From positions 1 to 11,933 of the forward strand of contig JBGTKH010000085.1 of the NCBI GenBank assembly GCA_041744735.1: DNA of 11,933 bases. Reading direction: 5' to 3'. Both the position numbers and the translations under genes were made by a program. Source of the stretch: JBGTKH01 sp041744735. Lineage in GTDB: Bacteria; Planctomycetota; Planctomycetia; Pirellulales; Pirellulaceae. The notes below the pieces were generated by a model. The model searched no databases. It worked only from the letters and a program-made list of their open reading frames with translations, and had not been told where the DNA came from. Shown in pieces: positions 1-7,136 of the stretch (positions are counted from its first letter, which is position 1; each line of letters opens with the position of its first letter).

Positions 1-1
1 G

Positions 2-229
2 ATTCTCGCCGGCGTGGACGTGATGACCGAAGACTTGTCGAACCGGCTTTACGAAGCGGGCTGCGACGACGGCTCGCCCTACTCCAGCCAAGGCGTTGCG
101 GGCGTGCGGTTCCACCGCCAAGCGGCGACGCTGGAAGAGGCGATTCGTTCGGCGGTGTCCGACGTGGCGAAAGCCGGCGTGTCGGTCCAGCGGCTGGTCA
201 TGGAACAAGATGAACTGGCCAGCATCTGA
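2..229 (+). CDS. Conserved hypothetical protein, 5' end outside the window
   Basis: An open frame runs in from the left edge and stops with TGA at 227-229. It gives about 75 residues, with a first internal ATG at 14. The start is probably upstream of the window, because the reading frame before that ATG is coding-like. The visible part has an AGCDDG segment, an FHRQAATLEEAIRSAVSDV stretch and an acidic C-terminus ending in ELASI. The layout (a small beta-alpha protein with a conserved hydrophobic-charged helix) resembles a family of small unassigned bacterial proteins, some of which carry a C-terminal DNA-binding helix-turn-helix. Right after the stop, another frame reads ERIGSSS, so the original protein may have continued and been frameshifted here. 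I do not assign a function. Confidence 0.5.
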   Translation: MLAGVDVMTEDLSNRLYEAGCDDGSPYSSQGVAGVRFHRQAATLEEAIRSAVSDVAKAGVSVQRLVMEQDELASI

Positions 230-497
230 AAGAATCGGTTCATCGTCTCCAGTCATGGCAGCGCTTGTATCCGCAATGCACCGCGGGTCACGGCTGACTC
301 GGAAGCGTGCCGAGCGTCGCAGCCAGCACAAACTCGTTCACGACTGGCCTCAACGTGGAATCAGTCATCGCCGTCAACTCGCCAAACGGCATTGCTGCTC
401 CGAGGACTCCACAGCCGTGGCACATCCGTCGAGTCTCCAAGCAGGTCCGCCCCACCAAGATATTGACAATACGATCCGCGAATGTACCATTGCTTTT

Positions 498-1565
498 ATG
501 GTCAAATTTCTGAAGCTTATCGTGGCCTTTTTTGTTTTTGCCATTGTGAGTTTCTCGGTGTGGCTGCTTGTGGAACTCTCGCGCACACTCTTTCAAGGTG
601 CGTCGTCATTCTCGTTAACCAAATGGGGTACCGGATTACTTGTGACGTTAGTTTTGAGCGTATGGTTAACGTCTTGGTGGTATCGTCATTTTTTGTTCGG
701 CTGGGGAAACCTGGACCGGCTTAAGTTCACCCCAACGAAGCAAGCCTATTCGACGCTGACGTGGGTGATGGGCTTGCTGATTACTCAGGGGTTGACACTC
801 GCGGTCGCTGAACAAGGTAAGGAACCGCGATTTTTGTCCATCTTACTTTACCTTGGTATATCAGCCATCACGATTGGCGGTATCGTGATTATTCTTCGCG
901 CGACAGACTTCACCACTCGGTCAACAACGGCAGTGCGCGCATTCGACTCTGGAACGATTCAGTTCGGTCGCTGGTCGCTCGGATCTGCCCTCGTTGGCGT
1001 TGGCGTAGTGGCGCTATTGGCTGTGTGGGGCATGATTCCGGGACAAGGCGGGCGTGTTCGATTTGAAAAACGAGAGATCTCGGCGAGCCTGGATCTCGCG
1101 CGACTTTCTCCATCACTTCCGACGCACGTTTTCGAGGCGTACCCTACTCTCACGAAAGACGTGTATCACTTAGATCAGTGGAGAGAGGTAATCGTGCGAG
1201 GGTTTGAGCAGAGTTTGTCCGAGAGTGAAAGGCTATTCATTTTGTTTCAACAGGAGCCGTTTCGCCACGATTACAAGACTGTTCTCGCGCGGCTGAAGTT
1301 TGCGCCGCGATTCAAGGCCGTCGATGCAGTGGGATTTGTCGTTTCGAAATCAGACGAGGACACCTATTACCAGCCTGTGTACCGACAATTGAAGTTTCCT
1401 CGTAATGACGACGGGAAGAATGTTGAAATTCTAGGGATATTTAACGTCAGCGAACCCAACAAGGACGAGTTCTTGTTGATTTGGGTGATCGTCCGAAAGC
1501 AGGATAACAACCCGTTTCCGCAGTCTGTTTCTGAATATGGTTTTTCCCTGGAGGTTGAACAATGA
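498..1565 (+). CDS. Five-helix membrane protein with C-terminal soluble domain, function unknown
   Basis: The 355-residue protein starts at the ATG in front of MVKFLKLIVAFFVF. The open frame extends upstream to position 96, but that part is Arg/Ser-rich, overlaps the preceding gene in another frame and does not look coding. Predicted membrane segments by eye lie at residues 4-26, 43-62, 87-104, 111-133 and 160-180. Residues 185-355 form a mixed charged soluble domain without motifs I recognise. No convincing Shine-Dalgarno site precedes the start. The stop overlaps the next gene start as ATGA, so the two are probably co-translated. Base composition is clearly more AT-rich than lysS or lolC, which suggests acquired DNA. 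Its partner is secreted, so an envelope role is likely, but that is inference. Confidence 0.65.
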   Translation: MVKFLKLIVAFFVFAIVSFSVWLLVELSRTLFQGASSFSLTKWGTGLLVTLVLSVWLTSWWYRHFLFGWGNLDRLKFTPTKQAYSTLTWVMGLLITQGLTLAVAEQGKEPRFLSILLYLGISAITIGGIVIILRATDFTTRSTTAVRAFDSGTIQFGRWSLGSALVGVGVVALLAVWGMIPGQGGRVRFEKREISASLDLARLSPSLPTHVFEAYPTLTKDVYHLDQWREVIVRGFEQSLSESERLFILFQQEPFRHDYKTVLARLKFAPRFKAVDAVGFVVSKSDEDTYYQPVYRQLKFPRNDDGKNVEILGIFNVSEPNKDEFLLIWVIVRKQDNNPFPQSVSEYGFSLEVEQ

Positions 1566-1969
1566 ATCGCCTAATTCCACTGAAGTTTGTGATCTCGTCC
1601 GTCGTTTTATTTTGCGCGAGCGACGTTTTCGCGGGAACGTTCGCAGGCAGAGCGCTGACGCTACCGGACCCGCAACGCCAGAACCAACGTGACCCAATTG
1701 AAAACGCATTGGTTGAAGTGATCGCACTGTCTGGCTCTAACGCGGGAAATGTTATAAGTCGCACAAACACGAAAGCGAACGGGACGTGGAGGGTAACAAT
1801 TCCGGACGGCTTGACAGTTCGGATTCAGTTTACAAAGCCTGGACAGCAGTCAGCGAACCTGATCGGCCTTTCGAGTGATTCTCAAGTTACGAGTTTAGAT
1901 GTGGTAATGCCGAAATCGCGCTCGTCATCTTATCGCCATCGCTGCCGCATTCTTAGGTGGCGGCGATAG
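1562..1969 (+). CDS. Small secreted protein with a carboxypeptidase-regulatory/Ig-like fold
   Basis: The 135-residue product overlaps the upstream membrane protein gene by 4 nt (ATGA). Residues 1-24 are a clear signal peptide: Arg-3, a hydrophobic core, and a VFA|G cleavage site. The mature part has the alternating pattern of a small beta-sandwich (an ENALVEVIAL strand, then TKANGTWRVTIPDG and VRIQF). This is typical of carboxypeptidase-regulatory-like or transthyretin-like domains in which a gene product decorates the cell surface or periplasm. The last 15 residues are Arg/Ser-rich (SSSYRHRCRILRWRR) and unlike the rest. They may be out-of-frame read-through produced by a small indel near 1915. 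The fold assignment is from sequence pattern only. Confidence 0.6.
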   Translation: MNRLIPLKFVISSVVLFCASDVFAGTFAGRALTLPDPQRQNQRDPIENALVEVIALSGSNAGNVISRTNTKANGTWRVTIPDGLTVRIQFTKPGQQSANLIGLSSDSQVTSLDVVMPKSRSSSYRHRCRILRWRR

Positions 1970-2028
1970 AACACGCCCGCTTACGAAAAACAGCGACGCG
2001 ATGCCCGACCCCGTTTTGCGACAGCCTC

Positions 2029-2125
2029 TCAGACTTGCTCGACGCGGCCTTCGACCAAGCGGACGATGTTGTCGGCTTGGTCGGCGATGGCGTTGTCGTG
2101 GGTGACCATGACGATGGTCAGGTTT
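2029..2125 (-). pseudogene. Detached second copy of the lolD 3' end
   Basis: These 97 bp repeat the last 97 bp of the functional lolD (2278-2374) in direct orientation. The translated tail is the same in both, from NLTIVMVTHD to VEGRVEQV plus TGA. Only six bases differ. They fall in five of the last 13 codons (R, L, G, R, V) and all are silent. The copy cannot be expressed as LolD because the real gene already stops at 2278. It marks either the original end of lolD displaced by an insertion or a tail brought in from a relative. Confidence 0.9.
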
Positions 2126-2275
2126 GGTCCTGGTTCCCAGGCTCTGCCTGGGAACCGGCTGTCTTCGAGGCTCCGCCTCAAAGGCCGAAGGGCGGCGGAG
2201 CCGCGTGGACAGGGCGTTCCAAGGCGGAGCCCTGGAACGAGGGAAGCAAGGCAGGGTTCACGGTTGATGAGGCGT
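2126..2275. repeat. Hairpin-rich insert between the two lolD tails
   Basis: The stretch carries three short palindromes. The first, at 2132-2156, has perfect 11-bp arms (GGTTCCCAGGC and its complement) around TCT. The second, at 2167-2179, has GAGGC arms around TCC. The third, at 2216-2238, has 9-bp arms starting GTTCCA with one mismatch. There is no open frame of its own, and the plus-strand frames through it are shadows. The form is that of the non-coding interspersed repeats common in planctomycete intergenic regions. A degenerate relative with the same GTTCCCA start and an ACGAGG end lies at 10207-10234. Confidence 0.75.
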
Positions 2276-2277
2276 TC

Positions 2278-3144
2278 TCACACTTGCTCGACTCGCCCTT
2301 CGACGAGTCGGACGATGTTGTCGGCTTGGTCGGCGATGGCGTTGTCGTGGGTGACCATGACGATGGTCAGGTTTTGCTCGACGTTCAACGAGCGGAGCAG
2401 CGTGAGGATTTCGCGGCCGGTTTGGCGGTCGAGGTTGCCGGTCGGTTCGTCGGCCAGCAGCAGTTGCGGGTCGGCGATCAGCGCACGGGCGATCGCAGCC
2501 CGCTGCATTTCGCCGCCAGACAACTCGCGCGGCTTGTGATTCAGGCGGTGCGACAGGCCCACCATGTCCAGCAGATGCCGAGCCCGTTCGACGTGCCGCC
2601 GCTTGTTGAACCAGTACCGCAAGACTCCCTCGGCGATCATCGACGGGATGAGCACATTTTCCAGCGTCGTCAGTTCCGGCAGCAGGTGATAGAACTGAAA
2701 GATCATGCCGAAGTGGCGGTTCCGCAGGATGTCGCGCGAGACCGACGGCAAGTTGTCGATGCGGTTCCCTTCGAAGTAAATCTCGCCGTCGTCCGGTGCG
2801 TCGAGCGTTCCCAGCAGATGCAGCAGCGTGCTCTTGCCCGAACCGCTCTGCCCGACGATGGCAGTGAAGCCGCCTTCGCACACGTCGAAGTCTACGCCGC
2901 GCAGCACCGGAATCTCCAACTTTCCCTTGCGATAGCTCTTGTGAAGCTGCCGCGCGGACAGCAGCAGTGCGGCGCCGGGCGGTGCGGAATGCGGCAATTG
3001 GCGAGCGGAGGACTGGCGAGCGGAGGACGTTAGTCCTCCGGTTGAGTCGCGTTGCGGTACTGTGCCACCCGCGGACTCACGTCCCCCGCTGGCCAATTCA
3101 TCTACGTTATAGCCGCGTGCGGTATAGTCAACGACGTTACTCAT
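2278..3144 (-). CDS. lolD: LolD-like ABC transporter ATP-binding protein
   Basis: This is the 288-residue ATPase subunit of a LolCDE/MacB-type ABC system, expected to sit on the cytoplasmic face of the permease and power lipoprotein release or extraction from the inner membrane. Walker A is GQSGSGKST at 98-106, Q-loop Q150 (MIFQFYHLLPEL), signature LSGGEMQRA at 208-216, Walker B LLLADEP at 228-234 followed by TGNLD, and H-loop H266. The usual family start aligns near residue 60, so about 58 extra residues are present. Of these, residues 17-49 are encoded by palindromic repeats. The start at 3144 overlaps the lolC stop by 8 nt, fitting translational coupling. A much shorter protein starting near residue 60 at a non-ATG codon cannot be excluded. 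Its 3' end is duplicated downstream. Confidence 0.9.
   Translation of the reverse strand: MSNVVDYTARGYNVDELASGGRESAGGTVPQRDSTGGLTSSARQSSARQLPHSAPPGAALLLSARQLHKSYRKGKLEIPVLRGVDFDVCEGGFTAIVGQSGSGKSTLLHLLGTLDAPDDGEIYFEGNRIDNLPSVSRDILRNRHFGMIFQFYHLLPELTTLENVLIPSMIAEGVLRYWFNKRRHVERARHLLDMVGLSHRLNHKPRELSGGEMQRAAIARALIADPQLLLADEPTGNLDRQTGREILTLLRSLNVEQNLTIVMVTHDNAIADQADNIVRLVEGRVEQV
2999..3094. repeat. Palindromic repeat pair inside the lolD 5' region
   Basis: A 15-bp unit, TGGCGAGCGGAGGAC, occurs twice in tandem at 2999-3013 and 3014-3028. The second copy opens a perfect palindrome at 3021-3040 (GGAC-GTTA-GTCC core, 8-bp arms). A related unit in inverted orientation lies at about 3068-3094 (GTCCCCCGCTGGCCA, 13 of 15 matching). 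The block therefore has inverted ends. It is in frame with LolD and adds residues about 17-49. It looks like an interspersed genomic repeat that landed in the coding start. Confidence 0.75.
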
Positions 3145-4759
3145 AGCGCAAAGCCTCCACAGGATGCAAGCGAGCGGCACGCAGCGCCGGCAACACGCTG
3201 GCCAGCACCGCAATCGACACGGCGCCGGCGGCAACCCACGCCACGGTCACGGGATCGATGATCGTCGGAATCTCTTGGAAGTAATACACCGTGGGATCGA
3301 ACACCTCGTGGCCGGTGACCATCTCCAATAGTTTGGCGATGTGATTGATGTAGATGACAAACACAATCCCCAGCACGGCACCGACGCCTGAGCCGACGAT
3401 GCCCAGCGACAGGCCGTAGCTAAGAAAGATGCTCATCACGCCGCGGCTTGGTGCGCCCAGCGCCTTCAGAATGCCGATGTCGCGAGTCTTCTCGACCACG
3501 ATCATGAAGAACGTGGCCAAGATGCCGAACCCGGCGACGGCGATGATCAGAAACAGCAAGATGTTCAACAGCGTCGTTTCCAATTGCACAGCGGCCAGCA
3601 GCGGCCCCTGCATGTCGCGCCAGGTTTGAATGCGATACGGGTATTGTTCGGCGGGGAAGCGAGCCCGCAGCTTGTCGCGCACGGCGTTTAGGTCGGCACC
3701 CGGCTTCAGCTTGATTTGAATCGACGTGACGCTGGCCACGCCGCTCAACGGATCGATCATGCCGCGCAGGTCTTGCAACTTGCTGATCGGCACGAACGCG
3801 AAGCTCGAGTCGTACTCGCTCATCTTGCTCTCGTACAGATCGACCACCGTGAACGTGTTACTGACCGCTGTCGGCGGCGTGCCGGCGGTGGGCAACGTGA
3901 TCTGCACGTCGTCGCCGGGCCGCACGAGAAAATAGTCCTGCACGCTCCCGTCCGGATCGCGATAGCGCGTGCTGGCAATTGCGAGGCCCAGAATCACGCC
4001 CGTGTATTGGTCGGTCATCTCGTCGAACTTTTTGATCTCTTCACGCGGCGCGGCGACATTAAACGGATCGCGCGGCACTCCGCCTTTGTTGAATGGATCT
4101 TCGGGAGGCATCACCGCGCTGGGCGCGCCTTGATTCGCGGCAGTGGCGGACGTACCTTCAATTGGCGGCAGCGGCGTTGGACCCGTCAGCTCCGCGCTCC
4201 CCGTTGGGTCGCGGTTAAACGAGTCATCGCCGCTCGGCAACTCGCGCATGTACGTTCGCTCGAATGCCACGCGATTCTGACGATAGCCCCAACCGGAACC
4301 GGGCAACTTCGGGTCATAGCCGTTCTGCCGCAACAGGAACTGCAGCTTCTGCTGATTCTCGGGATGCAGCAAGTATTGGCTGAAGTCGCTGACCTGAGCG
4401 TAAGTCTCGTTGTCGATGCCGATCAGCATTACTTGCTGCGTGACCCAGCGGCCGCGGTACTGAAAGTTCAGCATCGCCGGCACGCGTACCGTGGGCGTCA
4501 TGCCGACCAGATCGCTGCCGATGATCTCGCGAATCTGCTGCATGTGCCACTCGGGGTCATAGATTCCCTCCAGCCCCGGGCTCTCGAACGTCAAGTCCGA
4601 CAAGATGCCGTGCAGCCGCTTGTGCATTTCCGTGCGAAAGCCGGCCATCACGCTGTTGACCACAATCAACGTCGCCACGCCCAGCGTCACGCTAATGATC
4701 GAAGCCAGCGCGATATACCGAGTGCGGAGATAACGCCAGGAGAGAAGTAGTTTGTACAT
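3137..4759 (-). CDS. lolC: LolC/E-type ABC transporter permease (FtsX/MacB family)
   Basis: The 540-residue inner-membrane permease has the standard LolC/LolE layout. There is one N-terminal helix (residues 18-40), a large periplasmic MacB-like core domain, then three helices (397-421, 441-471, 505-526). The EKTRDIGILKALGA coupling segment at 423-436 is the expected contact with the ATPase. The end, ARLHPVEALRYE, is the family hallmark. It is some 130 residues longer than typical LolC. The excess is mostly residues 138-240, a Gly/Pro/Asp-rich low-complexity insert in the periplasmic domain. The ATG at 4759 has an AAAGGA site about 7 nt upstream. lolD follows with an 8-nt overlap, so the two form an operon. 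In lineages with one permease gene, LolC may act as a homodimer, but whether that holds here is unknown. Confidence 0.9.
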   Translation of the reverse strand: MYKLLLSWRYLRTRYIALASIISVTLGVATLIVVNSVMAGFRTEMHKRLHGILSDLTFESPGLEGIYDPEWHMQQIREIIGSDLVGMTPTVRVPAMLNFQYRGRWVTQQVMLIGIDNETYAQVSDFSQYLLHPENQQKLQFLLRQNGYDPKLPGSGWGYRQNRVAFERTYMRELPSGDDSFNRDPTGSAELTGPTPLPPIEGTSATAANQGAPSAVMPPEDPFNKGGVPRDPFNVAAPREEIKKFDEMTDQYTGVILGLAIASTRYRDPDGSVQDYFLVRPGDDVQITLPTAGTPPTAVSNTFTVVDLYESKMSEYDSSFAFVPISKLQDLRGMIDPLSGVASVTSIQIKLKPGADLNAVRDKLRARFPAEQYPYRIQTWRDMQGPLLAAVQLETTLLNILLFLIIAVAGFGILATFFMIVVEKTRDIGILKALGAPSRGVMSIFLSYGLSLGIVGSGVGAVLGIVFVIYINHIAKLLEMVTGHEVFDPTVYYFQEIPTIIDPVTVAWVAAGAVSIAVLASVLPALRAARLHPVEALRYE

Positions 4760-4774
4760 AGCCAGTCCTTTGGC

Positions 4775-4806
4775 AGAAGTCAGAGGTCAGAGGTCGGAGG
4801 TCGGAG
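4775..4806. repeat. Short heptamer array, left side of the four-helix-bundle gene
   Basis: About four and a half heptads of the type AGAGGTC/GGAGGTC lie directly between lolC and the four-helix-bundle gene. They are the reverse complement of the CTGACCT-type heptads on the other side of that gene (5238-5390), so the gene is bracketed by inverted arrays. Confidence 0.85.
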
Positions 4807-4808
4807 GG

Positions 4809-5180
4809 TTAGGGGCAGAATTTTTCGGGGTCCTTGATCATCGCGCCGAGCATGCGGCCGATTTCGTCGCAGAGAGTTGTTAGCTTCTTGTGATCTGTTG
4901 CCGTGATATACTTGCAGTCTTTTGCAAAATCTAGGGATGTGTCTGTTTCGCTGTTTTCGCCGTCGCAATCGGTGAGTTTGCTGACAAAGTGAGACGGGTA
5001 TCTTCGTTTAGCCCAGGCTTCGCGAAGGTTGAGGCTGATGGACCGCGAGGAACGTCGAATCTGGCTGGTCAGCGCGTAACGCTCTTCGGGAGGAAATCGC
5101 TTACTGGCGTCAAAAATCAGCATCGCCAGTTCGTAAGCCTTCTTATAGACGGTCAATTCCTTTGCCGAGTTGATTCGCAT
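4809..5180 (-). CDS. Four helix bundle protein (S23 / 23S rRNA IVS-encoded family)
   Basis: The 123-residue protein matches the four-helix-bundle family first seen in intervening sequences of 23S rRNA genes, which also includes Avd accessory proteins of diversity-generating retroelements. Diagnostic pieces are the LTVYKKAYELAMLIFDASKRFPPEERY start (residues about 9-35), LTSQIRRSSRSISLNLREAW (37-56), the KRRYPSHFVSKL-type segment, and a final helix ending near FCP. The length is normal, with no truncation. The ATG at 5180 has GGAGGT about 8 nt upstream. Here it is far from any rRNA gene or reverse transcriptase. It lies between lysS and lolC and is flanked by inverted heptamer arrays, suggesting a mobile or recently inserted cassette. 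Its biochemical role is unknown. Family members form pentameric barrels that bind nucleic acid. Confidence 0.88.
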   Translation of the reverse strand: MRINSAKELTVYKKAYELAMLIFDASKRFPPEERYALTSQIRRSSRSISLNLREAWAKRRYPSHFVSKLTDCDGENSETDTSLDFAKDCKYITATDHKKLTTLCDEIGRMLGAMIKDPEKFCP

Positions 5181-5237
5181 CGTCAGTTACCTCCATGTAA
5201 AGACTGACTACCAACCTCCAATTCGTCCTCGCCACTG

Positions 5238-5390
5238 CCCTCTGATTTCTGACCTCTGACTTCTGATTTCTGACCTCTGACTTCTGATTTCTGACCTCTG
5301 ACTTCTGATTTCTGACCTCTGACCTCTGACTTCTGACTTCTGATTTCTGACCTCTGACTTCTGATTTCTGACCTCTGACCTCCGACCTCT
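5238..5390. repeat. Long heptamer tandem array at the lysS 3' end
   Basis: Roughly 22 consecutive 7-bp units of the form CTGAYYT (CTGATTT, CTGACCT, CTGACTT) occur in mixed order, degrading to CCGACCT next to lysS. The array touches the lysS stop codon. Often the units are ordered in groups of three, giving a 21-bp higher period. The form recalls the heptanucleotide short tandem repeats known from cyanobacteria. The opposite-strand array at 4775-4806 is the same unit inverted. Confidence 0.95.
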
Positions 5391-6981
5391 ACCCCGTCTC
5401 CGGTCTCAACAACGGGAACAAAATCACCTCGCGAATCGTTTGCGAATTTGTCAGCAGCATTACCAGTCGGTCGATGCCTACGCCCAGACCGCCGGCGGGC
5501 GGCATGCCGTGGCGCAGGGCGCGGATGAAGTCGTGGTCCATCTTAGCCATCGACTCTTCGTCCGCCTGACCGGCAAGCTGGGTCTTGAACAGTTGTTCTT
5601 GCAGGTCCGGATCATTCAGTTCGGTGTAGGCGTTGGCGATCTCCATGCCTTGGATGAACAGCTCGAACCGTTCGGCCACTGCGGGATTGGATGCCTTGCG
5701 TTTGGTGAGCGGACAGATGCTCGCCGGATAATCCAAAACGAACACCGGCCCCATCAGCGCGTCTTCCACCTTCGCTTCGAAGACCTCGCTCTTGATCACG
5801 TCGCGGTGCTTCATCGTCGTGTCCAGCCCGATCTGATCGGCACAGGCTTTCACCGCTGCCTCGTCGTTAGGATCGACACCCGTGTGTTCGGCAAACAGCT
5901 CGTCGTACGTCTTGCGCGCGAACGGCGGCGTGAAGTCAATCTCCGACTCGCCCCACGGCAGCTTGTACTGGCCGCCGATGGCTTCGATCGCATCGACGAT
6001 CAGCCGCTCGGTCAGATCCATCATCGTGTCGTAATCGCCGAACGCTTGATACACCTCCAGCATCGTGAATTCGGGATTGTGCCGCGGGCTGATCCCTTCG
6101 TTGCGATAGACGCGGCCGAGTTCGTAGACCCGCTCCATGCCGCCCACCAGCAGCCGCTTCAGGTGCAGTTCCAGCGCGATCCGCAAAAACAGATTCAGGT
6201 CGAGCGTGTTGTGATGCGTAGTGAACGGCCGCGCCGCCGCGCCGCCCGCGATCGAATGCAGCGTCGGCCCTTCGATTTCGCAAAAGCCGTCGGCAGCCAG
6301 CGTGCGGCGGATCGATTGCACGATCTTGGTCCGTTTCAGGAACCGCTGGAGCACCCCGTCGCCGTACGCCAGATCGACGTACCGCATCCGCTGGCGAAGT
6401 TCCGCGTTGACCAACCCTTTGTGCTTCTCCGGCGGCGGTTCGATCGACTTGCAGAGGAAGTGCAGCCGCTCGGCAAAGATGGTCAACTCGCCCGTCTTCG
6501 TATAACGCAACTCGCCGTCCACGCCCACGATATCGCCCAAGTCAAAGCAGCCGGCCAATTCCCAGTTGTGCTCGCCCACTTGATTCTTGCCGATGAACAG
6601 TTGCAATCTGCCGGTCCAATCTTGAATGTCGACGAATCGCAGCTTCCCCGCATCGCGCTGCAGCACAATCCGCCCCGCCGCACGCACCTTCGGCCCAGTC
6701 AGTTCCCCTTTGCCCTGCGCCGCCAGCCACTCGCGGAAATTGAAATCCGGGCTGCCCAGTTCGGCCGGCAACTCCGCCAGTTCACCGGTCTCCGACTTGA
6801 ACTTGACGTTCGCGGCGCCCGCGCGAATGTCGCCGATCAATTGCCGATCGTCGAATCGCCCGCCCCACGGATCGATCCCCATCGCCGCAATCCGCCGCAG
6901 CTTGTCGCGGCGCGCCGCCTCATGAATCCCCTCGCTGCCCGATTCGGCAGATTGATCCGGCGGTGGTGTAGTTGCAGACAT
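5389..6981 (-). CDS. lysS: Lysyl-tRNA synthetase, class II
   Basis: The enzyme charges tRNA-Lys with lysine in the cytoplasm. The 530-residue product has an N-terminal OB-fold anticodon-binding domain (residues about 98-180) and a class II catalytic core. Motif 2 is visible as ERVYELGRVYRNEG and HNPEFTMLE (about 283-309). Motif 3 is GGLGVGIDRLVMLL (about 497-510). GGAAARPFTTHHN (about 246-258) and MEIANAYTELNDP (about 446-458) are classic LysS segments. An extra segment in the N-domain (FNFREWLAAQGKGELTGPKV, about 80-99) is not in E. coli LysS. The first frame codon is TTG at 6984, but the ATG at 6981 is the better start. No Shine-Dalgarno site is evident. The stop abuts the heptamer array. 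Confidence 0.97.
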   Translation of the reverse strand: MSATTPPPDQSAESGSEGIHEAARRDKLRRIAAMGIDPWGGRFDDRQLIGDIRAGAANVKFKSETGELAELPAELGSPDFNFREWLAAQGKGELTGPKVRAAGRIVLQRDAGKLRFVDIQDWTGRLQLFIGKNQVGEHNWELAGCFDLGDIVGVDGELRYTKTGELTIFAERLHFLCKSIEPPPEKHKGLVNAELRQRMRYVDLAYGDGVLQRFLKRTKIVQSIRRTLAADGFCEIEGPTLHSIAGGAAARPFTTHHNTLDLNLFLRIALELHLKRLLVGGMERVYELGRVYRNEGISPRHNPEFTMLEVYQAFGDYDTMMDLTERLIVDAIEAIGGQYKLPWGESEIDFTPPFARKTYDELFAEHTGVDPNDEAAVKACADQIGLDTTMKHRDVIKSEVFEAKVEDALMGPVFVLDYPASICPLTKRKASNPAVAERFELFIQGMEIANAYTELNDPDLQEQLFKTQLAGQADEESMAKMDHDFIRALRHGMPPAGGLGVGIDRLVMLLTNSQTIREVILFPLLRPETG

Positions 6982-7136
6982 CAAATCGTTCGCCGCGGCA
7001 GCGATTCCTTTGTTAAGCCCAAGAACCGCAACATTTTAGTGAAAGTCGCTCGACGGTCAATGTCAGTCACCGGGGTGACGATTAGGTAAAGAGCGAAAGA
7101 GATGGACTTAGGTGCGAATGCAGGTGTTTATTACCG

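Noticed and set aside
463..489. Possible sigma-70 promoter (TTGACA with TACCAT)
   Set aside because: Spacing is about 15 nt, the -10 match is poor, and it would place the start site almost on the ATG.
96..497. Upstream extension of the membrane-protein frame (about 134 extra codons)
   Set aside because: Arg/Ser-rich, overlaps the preceding gene, and the hydrophobic protein start is natural at 498.
288..596. Minus-strand frame with Cys pairs (TCLETRRMCHGCG)
   Set aside because: Partly looks coding, but it overlaps the membrane-protein start, has no ribosome site, and I recognise no family. It could be a remnant, which I cannot support.
1957..3033. Long plus-strand frame across lolD
   Set aside because: Antisense shadow of lolD. 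High-GC codon bias opens this frame.
3716..4750. 344-codon plus-strand frame across lolC
   Set aside because: Antisense shadow. lolC has clear family features on the other strand.
4775..5390. CRISPR array
   Set aside because: Heptamers are contiguous with no unique spacers, so this is a simple tandem repeat.
5440..7089. 549-codon plus-strand frame across lysS
   Set aside because: Antisense shadow of lysS, Arg/His/Gln-rich with no domain.
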